Of a stretch of 6,233 nucleotides of DNA, positions 1 to 4,901 are shown piece by piece. A program made the translations under genes and the position numbers. The notes under the pieces are model-generated. The model was given only the letters and a program-made list of their open reading frames with translations, searched no databases and was not told the origin of the DNA. Numbering within the stretch: position 1 is the stretch's first letter; each line of letters opens with the position of its first letter. Source of the stretch: Limnohabitans sp. (GTDB lineage Bacteria > Pseudomonadota > Gammaproteobacteria > Burkholderiales > Burkholderiaceae_C); the NCBI GenBank assembly GCA_009693225.1, contig SHXP01000143.1, forward strand, positions 1 to 6,233, in the 5' to 3' direction.

Positions 1-47
1 TTATAGCCTTGTGCCGCCAGGCTTTTGAATTCAAGTTCAGAGATCAC
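1..47 (-). CDS. trpE: Anthranilate synthase component I, N-terminal fragment (runs off left edge)
   Basis: Only the first 15 codons are present, starting at a GTG (45-47) and reading (M)ISELEFKSLAAQGY before the window ends. This matches the N-terminus I know for betaproteobacterial TrpE (M-I-x-E-L-E-F-x-x-L-A-x-x-G-Y-N). TrpE converts chorismate and glutamine-derived ammonia to anthranilate, the first committed step of tryptophan synthesis, together with TrpG. The GTG start is supported by a GGAGG ribosome-binding site (minus-strand reading of 54-58) six bases upstream. Context agrees, since gph lies directly upstream and rpe-gph-trpE is a recurrent order in beta- and gammaproteobacteria. 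The catalytic part is outside the window, so identity rests on the N-terminus and synteny. Confidence 0.8.
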   Translation of the reverse strand, partial: MISELEFKSLAAQGY

Positions 48-53
48 CGGGAG

Positions 54-58
54 CCTCC
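54..58 (-). promoter_or_regulatory. Ribosome-binding site of trpE
   Basis: The minus strand reads GGAGG here, six bases before the GTG start at 47. It is the strongest Shine-Dalgarno sequence in the window and decides the trpE start. The complementary stretch GCCTCC occurs upstream in the same leader (minus-strand reading of 124-129) and could pair with GGAGGC (58-53), masking the site. Such short complementarity can arise by chance. Confidence 0.7.
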
Positions 59-87
59 GCAGCTCGGCCCTCAGAAGGGCGGAAAAA

Positions 88-93
88 ATTATA
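88..93 (-). promoter_or_regulatory. Possible -10 box of a trpE promoter
   Basis: The minus strand reads a perfect TATAAT, 40 bases upstream of the trpE GTG, in an A+T-rich patch. I see no acceptable -35 hexamer at a 16-18 base spacing; the sequence there is GC-rich. If it is used, trpE would have a short 5' leader that excludes the upstream Trp-containing reading frame. Alternatively these bases are just part of the U-rich tail of an attenuator-like hairpin. The two readings exclude each other as the main control mechanism. Confidence 0.3.
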
Positions 94-96
94 CAT

Positions 97-117
97 AAAG
101 GGGCAGATCACCCCGGC
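97..117 (-). terminator. Possible weak intrinsic terminator in the trpE leader
   Basis: The minus strand reads GCCGGGG (117-111), a seven-base loop, CCCC (103-100), then UUU and a U-rich tract with six more U's at 83-88. The GGGG:CCCC stem is only four pairs, or five with a U.G wobble, so it is weak for a terminator. Its 5' arm overlaps GCCGGG (117-112), which can instead pair with CCCGGC (161-156) upstream. That is the arrangement expected of a terminator/antiterminator switch. It may also simply end gph transcripts. Confidence 0.25.
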
Positions 118-151
118 TTCAGAGGAGGCGTAACAACTCAATCAGACAAGG

Positions 152-226
152 TCACGCCGGGTTGCTCGGGCGACGCCAGGGCCAGGCTCCCAGCTCATGG
201 CTGCATGTGAGGATATTTAAATGCAT
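152..226 (-). CDS. Possible trp leader peptide ahead of trpE
   Basis: This 24-codon reading frame lies in the gap between gph and trpE. Near its middle it encodes A-W-P-W-R-R-P, giving two Trp codons (182-184 and 176-178) separated by one Pro codon. It ends in TGA at 152-154. In-frame ATGs at 232 and 256 would give 26- or 34-residue versions. None has a clear ribosome-binding site, which is a weakness. The Trp codons fall between GCUGGG (194-189) and CCCGGC (161-156), which can pair with each other (one G.U). CCCGGC can also pair with GCCGGG (117-112) downstream. A ribosome stalled at the Trp codons would favour the second pairing and disfavour the terminator-like hairpin. No tandem Trp codons are present, and chance remains possible. 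Confidence 0.35.
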   Translation of the reverse strand: MHLNILTCSHELGAWPWRRPSNPA

Positions 227-271
227 AAACATAGCGAAAGTGTAACAAATGGACATGCCTGCCGCAGTAGA

Positions 272-982
272 TCACCACGTCACTCCTGCAATGCTGTCCA
301 CAAAGCCGTCGCAATCCACCCCCTGTATGGGTTCGCCGTGGTTGTAGCCGTACGTTACCAGCATCACCGGACAGCCAGCGGCACGCGCGGCCAGCGCATC
401 GTTTTGTGAATCACCCAGCATCAGCGTTTGCGCGGGCAGCGTGCCCAGTGCTTTGCAGGTTTCCAGCAGCGGCATGGGGTCGGGTTTTTTACGCGGGAAT
501 GCGTCGCCACCAAAGACATGGCTGAAAAAACCGGCCAGGCCTTTGTCACCCAGCAAGGCCTTGGCGAATGCTGTGGGTTTATTGGTCAGACAGGCCAGCT
601 TAAGGCCGCGGGCCTGCAATCGCTGCAATCCGGGCAAGACACCGGGGTAAACGTCGGCGAACTTACCGTTGACTTTTTCGTAATGGTGCTGGTAGCGGGC
701 GAAAGCGGGTTCAAACAGCTGCTCGACCGTGGTGTTGTCGCACACCATACCGGAGGCCTTGACTTCGGGCAGGTTGAGTTGATGTCGCAACACGGTACGT
801 ATCAAACGCTCAGAACCTTTGCCGACTGCGATATTCACCACTTTTTTGTCGACCCTGGGCAGGTCGATATCGGCCAGGCACAGATTGAGCGCGGCTTCAA
901 AGTCGCCCATGGTGTCGACCATGGTGCCGTCGAGATCAATCATCACGGCTTGGATTTTCGGGCTGATCATGTCAATACTCAT
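272..982 (-). CDS. gph: Phosphoglycolate phosphatase, HAD superfamily
   Basis: A 236-residue HAD hydrolase. It removes phosphate from 2-phosphoglycolate, formed by oxidative DNA damage repair or by Rubisco oxygenation, in the cytoplasm with Mg2+. All four HAD motifs are visible: motif I DLDGTMVDT with nucleophile D16 and acid/base D18, motif II T133 in CLTNKP, motif III K166 in KKPDP, and motif IV GDSQND with D191 and D195. A helical cap lies at about residues 25-110. Length fits the family (220-250). The ATG at 982 is five bases after the stop of the upstream DUF1566 gene, so translation is probably coupled. An in-frame ATG at codon 5 is an alternative start, and neither has a strong ribosome-binding site. 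Synteny with rpe and trpE supports gph over other HAD phosphatases. Another small phosphatase specificity cannot be excluded. Confidence 0.9.
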   Translation of the reverse strand: MSIDMISPKIQAVMIDLDGTMVDTMGDFEAALNLCLADIDLPRVDKKVVNIAVGKGSERLIRTVLRHQLNLPEVKASGMVCDNTTVEQLFEPAFARYQHHYEKVNGKFADVYPGVLPGLQRLQARGLKLACLTNKPTAFAKALLGDKGLAGFFSHVFGGDAFPRKKPDPMPLLETCKALGTLPAQTLMLGDSQNDALAARAAGCPVMLVTYGYNHGEPIQGVDCDGFVDSIAGVTW

Positions 983-987
983 GGCGT

Positions 988-1479
988 TCAGTTATGCACC
1001 CATCTGACATACAGCGGGAGTTTTTTAATCAAATTCGCTATCAAGGAACTGCCTGAATGCACGACCACTGCACCGTCCGGGCTGCCCATGTCGGTGGCGG
1101 TCCAGGTCCAGCCCGAGGGGCCGGAGCCGAACCAGGTTTTATTCATGGCCAATTCCGAGCAGCTTTTTTCACTCAGGCCTTCTAGTTCAGCCTGGGTAGG
1201 CAGGCGCCATTTGGCATCGCCGGCGGTTTTGGTCGCTGTTTTCCAGTCCTGTGCGATCGCCGTTCCAGAACAGGCTGTAATGCCCCATTTCAGGCCATAC
1301 ACACAGCGTTGCCAGATCAACCCGGTCTCCTTGTCCTTAACCTCGGAGCCGCTGGCATCGGCTGCCTCATAACGGCTGTCCGGGCGGGTCAAAGGCATGT
1401 CGGGGAAGCATGCGGCCTGAAGCACGGTTGAAGCGAGAAAACTTGCTGCCAGCACAGACGATTGGGGGGGAAATTTCAT
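988..1479 (-). CDS. Exported DUF1566 (Lcl C-terminal-like) domain protein
   Basis: A 163-residue protein with an N-terminal signal sequence: K2, a hydrophobic stretch at about 8-20 (SVLAASFLASTVL), and a probable cleavage site near Q21-A-A-C24. The residues before C24 are a poor lipobox, so a lipoprotein is possible but less likely than a periplasmic or secreted protein. Residues 45-160 carry DUF1566 hallmarks: V-K-D-K-E-T-G-L-I-W-Q (47-57), W79 of the DWKTA segment, W-R-L-P-T-x-x-E-L (91-99), W-T-W-T-A-T (124-129) and a closing YVRWV (157-161). DUF1566 occurs in many predicted surface or exported proteins of uncertain function. Four cysteines (24, 59, 70, 107) could form disulfides outside the cytoplasm. 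The gene lies 24 bases after rpe and 5 before gph on the same strand, so it is probably co-transcribed with both. A run of seven C's covers codons 4-6. Confidence 0.8.
   Translation of the reverse strand: MKFPPQSSVLAASFLASTVLQAACFPDMPLTRPDSRYEAADASGSEVKDKETGLIWQRCVYGLKWGITACSGTAIAQDWKTATKTAGDAKWRLPTQAELEGLSEKSCSELAMNKTWFGSGPSGWTWTATDMGSPDGAVVVHSGSSLIANLIKKLPLYVRWVHN
1464..1470 (-). repeat. Homopolymer C7 tract at codons 4-6 of the DUF1566 gene
   Basis: The minus strand reads seven consecutive C's (G7 on the plus strand), encoding Pro-Pro and the first base of Gln just after the start codon. A second seven-base run (A7 on the plus strand, 1494-1500; T7 on the coding strand) lies 15 bases upstream of the start codon. 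Gain or loss of one C would shift the frame almost at the start of the protein. Seven is near the low end of tract lengths known to slip often. Confidence 0.6.
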
Positions 1480-1503
1480 GGTGTCTTTCTGTCAAAAAAA
1501 TCT

Positions 1504-2184
1504 TCAAGCCAGCGCGCGGCGCATCTGGTCGATCACGTCCCGGTAATCGGGCTTGCCGAAAATGGCACTGCCGGCAACGAATGTATCTGCACCCGCATCA
1601 GCCACCGAGCGGATATTGTCAGGCTTGATGCCGCCATCCACCTCCAGGCGAATGTCACGTCCGCAGGACTGAATACGTTTGGCCGCATGCTCGACCTTGC
1701 GCAGGGCAGAATCAATAAAGCTCTGGCCGCCGAATCCGGGGTTGACGCTCATGATCAGAATAAGGTCTATGTCGTCGATCAGCCAGTCGAGCACATCCAG
1801 CGGTTCTGCCGGGTTGAACACTAGCCCGGCCTTGCAGCCGGCAGCCTTGATGCCTTGCAAGCTGCGGTGCGCATGGCTGCAAGCATCGGGGTGAAAGCTG
1901 ATCAGGTCTGCTCCGGCCTGCGCAAAAGCTGCCGCCAAAGCATCGACAGGCTGCACCATCAGATGCACATCGACAGGCACCGCGACCCCGGCCGGGGTTT
2001 TGGCATGCGGCTTTAATGCCTGGCAGACCATAGGCCCGAAAGTCAGATTAGGTACGTAGTGGTTGTCCATCACATCAAAGTGAATCCAGTCGGCACCGGC
2101 GGCAACAACGTTTTTCACTTCTTCGCCCAGACGGGCGAAATCAGCGGACAGTATGGAGGGGGCGATGCGGTATTTGGTAGTCAT
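1504..2184 (-). CDS. rpe: Ribulose-phosphate 3-epimerase
   Basis: A 226-residue TIM-barrel enzyme that interconverts D-ribulose 5-phosphate and D-xylulose 5-phosphate in the pentose phosphate pathway (and the Calvin cycle where present). Family motifs appear in order: IAPSILSADF (7-16, with S10), HFDVMD (35-40), VDVHLMV (71-77), MSVNPGFGGQ (145-154), EVDGGI (181-186) and VAGSAIF near the C-terminus. Expected metal and catalytic residues H35, D37, H74 and D183 are all present. I chose the ATG at 2184 (MTTKYRIAPS), which gives the usual family length. The frame stays open upstream to 2244, but that would add 20 unconserved residues and overlap the apaG start. It is first in a minus-strand row with the DUF1566 gene, gph and trpE. 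No strong ribosome-binding site is visible. Confidence 0.95.
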   Translation of the reverse strand: MTTKYRIAPSILSADFARLGEEVKNVVAAGADWIHFDVMDNHYVPNLTFGPMVCQALKPHAKTPAGVAVPVDVHLMVQPVDALAAAFAQAGADLISFHPDACSHAHRSLQGIKAAGCKAGLVFNPAEPLDVLDWLIDDIDLILIMSVNPGFGGQSFIDSALRKVEHAAKRIQSCGRDIRLEVDGGIKPDNIRSVADAGADTFVAGSAIFGKPDYRDVIDQMRRALA

Positions 2185-2242
2185 AGGCGTGATTATGGTG
2201 TCAGAATCGGGTTCCTGAAGATTTTGACCGGAATTGCTGCCC
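2185..2242. promoter_or_regulatory. Divergent rpe/apaG intergenic region
   Basis: These 58 bases separate the start codons of rpe (minus) and apaG (plus), so control signals for both units should lie here or just inside the genes. On the minus strand a CATAAT box (2197-2192) is close to a -10 consensus but has only a poor -35 match upstream. A start from it would leave rpe with almost no 5' leader. On the plus strand a TTGACC (2224-2229) resembles a -35 box, but a -10 at normal spacing would fall inside apaG and is not convincing. GGAA (2230-2233) is a weak ribosome-binding site for apaG. Confidence 0.35.
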
Positions 2243-2635
2243 ATGCCAACTTACAAACTCAGCGTGGAAGTCACGCCAAATTATCTGCCTGAACAATCGA
2301 TCCCGCCGGACAACCTATATGCATTCTCCTACACAGTATTGATACATAACAGCGGCAGTATTGCAGCGCAATTGATTTCGCGCACCTGGCATATCAATGA
2401 CGCCGCAGGACTGCATGAAAAGGTCAAAGGCCTGGGCGTCGTCGGCCATCAGCCCTTACTGCAACCGGGTGAAAGTTTTGAATACACCAGCGGTACACGT
2501 TTGCGCACATCCACCGGCACCATGCACGGCAGCTATTTTTGTGTCGCTGTGGACGGCGAAAGATTTGAAGTTGATATTCCCATGTTTGTGCTGGATGCGC
2601 TGAGTGACAGCGGCAGCAAACGCCAGATACATTGA
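2243..2635 (+). CDS. apaG: ApaG-domain protein (Co2+/Mg2+ efflux-associated annotation)
   Basis: A 130-residue single-domain protein of the ApaG/DUF525 family, which has a fibronectin-III-like beta-sandwich fold. Family marks are the first strand YKLSVEVTPNYL (4-15), Y-x-F-x-Y-T (26-31), Q-L-I-S-R-x-W (43-49), the glycine-rich G-L-G-V-V-G-x-Q-P (63-71) and P-G-E-x-F-x-Y-T-S-G. Length fits the family (about 125). ApaG has been linked genetically to cobalt resistance and Mg2+ efflux, but its biochemical activity is not settled. I chose the ATG at 2243 because the conserved N-terminus (MPxYxxxV) begins there. An in-frame TTG at 2234 would add three residues. It is first in the apaG-thiL-pgpA-pncC row; its stop is five bases before the thiL ATG. 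Confidence 0.92.
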   Translation: MPTYKLSVEVTPNYLPEQSIPPDNLYAFSYTVLIHNSGSIAAQLISRTWHINDAAGLHEKVKGLGVVGHQPLLQPGESFEYTSGTRLRTSTGTMHGSYFCVAVDGERFEVDIPMFVLDALSDSGSKRQIH

Positions 2636-2640
2636 ATGGC

Positions 2641-3606
2641 ATGGGTGAATTTGACCTGATCGCGCGTTATTTCACCCGTCCTGCGCGGCTTGCAGTCGCC
2701 GGAGTCGGAGACGATTGCGCGCTATGGCAACCGCAACCCGGTATGCAGTTGGCGGTGTCCACTGACATGCTGGTTGAAGGCCGGCACTTCCTCAGTACAG
2801 TTGCCCCGCAGCGTCTGGGCCATAAATCTCTGGCGGTCAATTTGAGCGACCTGTCCGCCTGCGGCGCACGCCCGCTGGCCTTCACGCTGGCCTTGTCACT
2901 GCCCCGGCTTGACGAGGCCTGGCTACAGGGTTTTTCTCATGGTCTTTTTTCACTTGCGGATGCGCACGGTTGCGAACTCATCGGCGGTGACACCACGCAG
3001 GGCCCTTTGAACATTTGTATCACGGTGTTCGGTGAAGTGCCGCCAGGTGACGCTTTATTGCGCAGCGGCGCTCAAACCGGGGACGATATTTATATCAGCG
3101 GTTCTGTCGGCGATGCCCGGCTGGCATTGGAGGTTTTCCGGGGCAATGTCAAGCTTGAAGCCGGTCTGTTTGAAGCCGCGCGTTTGCGCATGGAACAACC
3201 CGTGCCTCGCGTCGCCCTGGGTCAGGCACTTCGCGGTATCGCCAATGCATGCATAGACATCAGCGACGGCCTGATCGGCGACCTGGGACATGTGCTCAAA
3301 GCTTCCGGGGTCGGCGCCGTTGTGACCACCGGCTGGGTGGCTGACAGCGCCGCCATCAGTCCGGCTTTGCAGTGCCTGCCCATGTCCCGACGCCTGGACA
3401 TGGCGCTGGCCGGCGGCGACGACTATGAACTGCTGTTTACCGCCGCACCCGATCAGGCACAGGCTGTACAGGAAGCCGCCAATGATTGCGATGTGCCTGT
3501 GACTTGCATAGGCCGCATCAGCACCGGCCAGGGTCTACAGGTTCTGGACATTCACGGCGTACCGGTTTCGCGCCGCTTTGTTTCTTTTGACCATTTTTCT
3601 CCTTGA
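2641..3606 (+). CDS. thiL: Thiamine-monophosphate kinase
   Basis: A 321-residue member of the PurM/ThiL/SelD fold. It uses ATP to phosphorylate thiamine monophosphate to the active cofactor thiamine pyrophosphate. Visible motifs are GEFDLI at the N-terminus, VGDDCA (22-27), STDMLVEGRHF (40-50), GHKSLAVNLSDLSACGARP (60-78), IGGDTT (114-119), CIDISDGLIGDLGH and GGDDYELLF toward the C-terminus. The aspartates expected to hold Mg2+ and phosphates (D24/D25, D42, D70, D117 and the ISDGL Asp) are all there. Length matches the family (about 320). I chose ATG 2641 because family proteins begin MGEFDLI. An in-frame TTG at 2632 overlaps the apaG stop and would add three residues. No clear ribosome-binding site precedes it, so translation probably follows from apaG. 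No other thiamine gene is in the window. Confidence 0.95.
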   Translation: MGEFDLIARYFTRPARLAVAGVGDDCALWQPQPGMQLAVSTDMLVEGRHFLSTVAPQRLGHKSLAVNLSDLSACGARPLAFTLALSLPRLDEAWLQGFSHGLFSLADAHGCELIGGDTTQGPLNICITVFGEVPPGDALLRSGAQTGDDIYISGSVGDARLALEVFRGNVKLEAGLFEAARLRMEQPVPRVALGQALRGIANACIDISDGLIGDLGHVLKASGVGAVVTTGWVADSAAISPALQCLPMSRRLDMALAGGDDYELLFTAAPDQAQAVQEAANDCDVPVTCIGRISTGQGLQVLDIHGVPVSRRFVSFDHFSP

Positions 3607-3615
3607 CTATTGACC

Positions 3616-4125
3616 ATGAGCCTGTCTGTCCAATGGAACGCCGCCCGCTTTATGTGGTCACACCCGGCCCATGTGCTTGCCATGGGTTTCGGCTCGGGTC
3701 TGAGCCCCGTCGCCCCCGGCACGGCTGGAACGCTGTGGGCCTGGGCTTCCTATGAGCTCATTTCTTTGTGGATGAATCCGGCTGAGATCGGTTGCTTGAT
3801 CGCCCTGTCTGTGCCTGTCGGCTGGTGGGCATGCACCGCGACTGCGCAACATATGCAAGTGCAGGACCCGAGCGCCATCGTTTGGGACGAAATCGTCGCT
3901 TTCTGGTTGATTCTTTGGCTTTGGATGCCGGTGAGCCTCTCGGGTCAATGCATTGCGTTTGTACTTTTCCGGTTTTTTGATGCAGTCAAACCGGGTCCGG
4001 TCGGCTGGGCGGACCACCATTTCCACGGTCTGGGCTGGCGCGGCGGCTGGGGCATCATGTTTGATGATCTGGTAGCTGCTTTTTGTACGCTTGTGTGTAT
4101 TTCACTTTGGCAGGCAACGCGATGA
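3616..4125 (+). CDS. pgpA: Phosphatidylglycerophosphatase A
   Basis: A 169-residue inner-membrane enzyme that dephosphorylates phosphatidylglycerol phosphate to phosphatidylglycerol, a major anionic phospholipid. Motifs of the PgpA family are GFGSGLSPVAPGTAGTL (24-40), D-P-S-x-I-V-W-D-E-I-V (84-94), F-R-x-F-D-x-x-K-P (118-126) and the C-terminal GGWGIMFDD (143-151), whose acidic residues form the likely metal site. Hydrophobic segments near 40-53, 58-76, 93-120 and 148-165 fit a small multi-pass protein. It lies nine bases after thiL. ATG 3616 is preferred, though an in-frame TTG at 3610 would add two residues. Its TGA overlaps the ATG of pncC (ATGA at 4122-4125), which indicates translational coupling. 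thiL-pgpA-pncC is a familiar betaproteobacterial order. Confidence 0.93.
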   Translation: MSLSVQWNAARFMWSHPAHVLAMGFGSGLSPVAPGTAGTLWAWASYELISLWMNPAEIGCLIALSVPVGWWACTATAQHMQVQDPSAIVWDEIVAFWLILWLWMPVSLSGQCIAFVLFRFFDAVKPGPVGWADHHFHGLGWRGGWGIMFDDLVAAFCTLVCISLWQATR

Positions 4126-4640
4126 ACTCACTTTCTGACATCGAGCAATTGGCAGCACAACTGCTGCAACGCGGCTGGCTGCTGAGCACCGCTGAAAGCT
4201 GTACCGGCGGCATGATTGCCGCGCGTTGCACTGACCTGGCTGGCTCCAGCCAATGGTTTGAACGCGGTTTTGTCAGCTACAGCAATGACGCCAAGCACGA
4301 GCTGCTGGGTGTTTCCACGGCCTTGATCGACAAGCATGGCGCTGTCAGCGAAGCGGTGGCGCAAGCCATGGTGCTCGGCGCCTTGAACCGCAGCAAAGCG
4401 CAGGTCACATTGGCTGTTACCGGGATCGCCGGGCCGGGTGGTGGCAGCACAAGCAAGCCGGTCGGCACAGTCTGTTTCGCCTGGGCGCTGCCCAGCGACG
4501 GCGGGCCGACCCTGGGGGCGGAAACCCCCTGGGTCAAAGTCCAAACCTGCCAGTTCGAAGGCGACCGCGCTTCAGTCCGTATAGCGAGCTTGATGCATTC
4601 ACTGTCTCATTTGCTGTTGTTGTTGAATAACCGGCGCTGA
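4122..4640 (+). CDS. pncC: Nicotinamide-nucleotide amidase (CinA C-terminal family)
   Basis: A 172-residue stand-alone CinA C-terminal domain. It deamidates nicotinamide mononucleotide to nicotinate mononucleotide in NAD salvage. Family motifs are STAESCTGG (22-30) with probable nucleophile S26, RGFVSYSNDAK (48-58) with Y53 and K58 near the active site, HGAVSEAVAQAM (72-83), VTGIAGPGGG (99-108), the P-V-G-T-V segment and a late GDRASVR. Length is close to the single-domain family (about 160-170); the longer CinA form has an N-terminal MoCF domain, absent here. ATG 4122 overlaps the pgpA stop and has a GGCAGG-like site seven bases upstream, so it is preferred over the TTG at 4083. A GC-rich hairpin lies at 4508-4535. 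The stop is three bases from the end of the convergent DUF167 gene. Confidence 0.93.
   Translation: MNSLSDIEQLAAQLLQRGWLLSTAESCTGGMIAARCTDLAGSSQWFERGFVSYSNDAKHELLGVSTALIDKHGAVSEAVAQAMVLGALNRSKAQVTLAVTGIAGPGGGSTSKPVGTVCFAWALPSDGGPTLGAETPWVKVQTCQFEGDRASVRIASLMHSLSHLLLLLNNRR
4508..4535. repeat. Strong GC-rich inverted repeat inside pncC
   Basis: The left arm GACCCTGGGGG (4508-4518) and right arm CCCCCTGGGTC (4525-4535) are reverse complements except for one central T/T mismatch. They enclose a six-base loop (CGGAAA). Ten of eleven positions pair, nearly all G:C. It encodes part of a variable Pro/Gly-rich segment near the end of PncC. There is no following U-tract on either strand, so it is not an ordinary terminator. 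Confidence 0.75.
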
Positions 4641-4643
4641 GCT

Positions 4644-4877
4644 TCATTCAAGTCCCTCCACCCTAACCTGTTTGACACGGGATGCTAGGCCGCTTTTGAT
4701 GAAAACATCGGCTTTGCGGCAACCTAGGTGTTTTGCAACCAGGTCAATCAGCTCCTCGTTGACCTTGCCGTCCACCGACACGGATTTAAGCTGTGCCAGC
4801 CACTGCCCGTCATCGGTGAGTCTCAACTGGCTGATACGAGCTTACGGCTTGACTTTGATATGTAATATCCTGATCAT
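4644..4877 (-). pseudogene. DUF167/UPF0235 (YggU-type) protein, interrupted by an in-frame stop
   Basis: Read from the ATG at 4877 this is a 77-codon DUF167 gene, close to the family's usual size. It begins with the expected first strand ILHIKVKP, then has TAA at codon 12 (4844-4842), then continues in the same frame with ARISQL, DDGQWLAQLKS, VDGKVNEEL, AKHLGCRKADV, IKSG and R-V-K-Q-V-R-V to TGA at 4644. The stop falls where relatives usually have Asn, Ser or Gly in K-P-x-A-R. A restart at TTG 4826 would give 60 residues lacking the first strand and the K-P-x-A-R turn. The usual GKAN core is GKVN and the usual PPVDG is SVSVDG, consistent with weakened selection. It lies 24 bases after the dehydratase gene on the same strand. 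DUF167 proteins are small and of unclear function. A sequencing error or recoding is the alternative. Confidence 0.75.
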
Positions 4878-4901
4878 ATCACTGACACAGTCGGCGTTTT
4901 T

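Larger units (their letters stand above)
48..271 (-). promoter_or_regulatory. trpE 5' leader / gph-trpE intergenic region
   Basis: This 224-base stretch has no conserved gene. Read on the minus strand from gph to trpE, it contains the Trp-containing short reading frame (226-152), three short segments able to form alternative stems (194-189, 161-156, 117-112), the weak GGGG/CCCC hairpin with U-rich tail, the TATAAT box (93-88), a perfect five-pair hairpin GCCCT-TCTG-AGGGC (80-67) and the trpE ribosome-binding site. Gaps elsewhere in the left-arm gene row are 5 and 24 bases, so the length here suggests that trpE has its own control. Confidence 0.5.

Noticed and set aside
67..80. Perfect hairpin GCCCT-TCTG-AGGGC as a terminator
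   Set aside because: On the minus strand the U-rich run comes before the hairpin rather than after it. On the plus strand it is followed by A's. It could still affect trpE translation but is not an intrinsic terminator.
25..409. Two short plus-strand open frames (25-210 and 221-409) over the trpE leader and the end of gph
   Set aside because: Neither shows a conserved motif or good ribosome-binding site. They overlap trpE and gph on the other strand.
428..1372. A 314-codon plus-strand open frame covering gph and the DUF1566 gene
   Set aside because: It lies antisense to two genes with clear family motifs, has no recognisable domain, and its composition follows from the codon bias of the opposite strand.
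1480..1503. A TTGACA sequence on the minus strand between rpe and the DUF1566 gene, as a -35 promoter box
   Set aside because: At 17 bases spacing the expected -10 position falls in the C-rich start of the gene (TTCCCC), which does not resemble a -10 box.
2185..2244. Extension of rpe to an upstream start at 2244
   Set aside because: The extra 20 residues are not conserved in the family, and the extension would overlap the apaG start. The ATG at 2184 gives the standard N-terminus and length.
3658..4544. Minus-strand open frames of 122 and 138 codons opposite pgpA and pncC
   Set aside because: They are shadows of well-supported genes, with low-complexity composition and no family signature.
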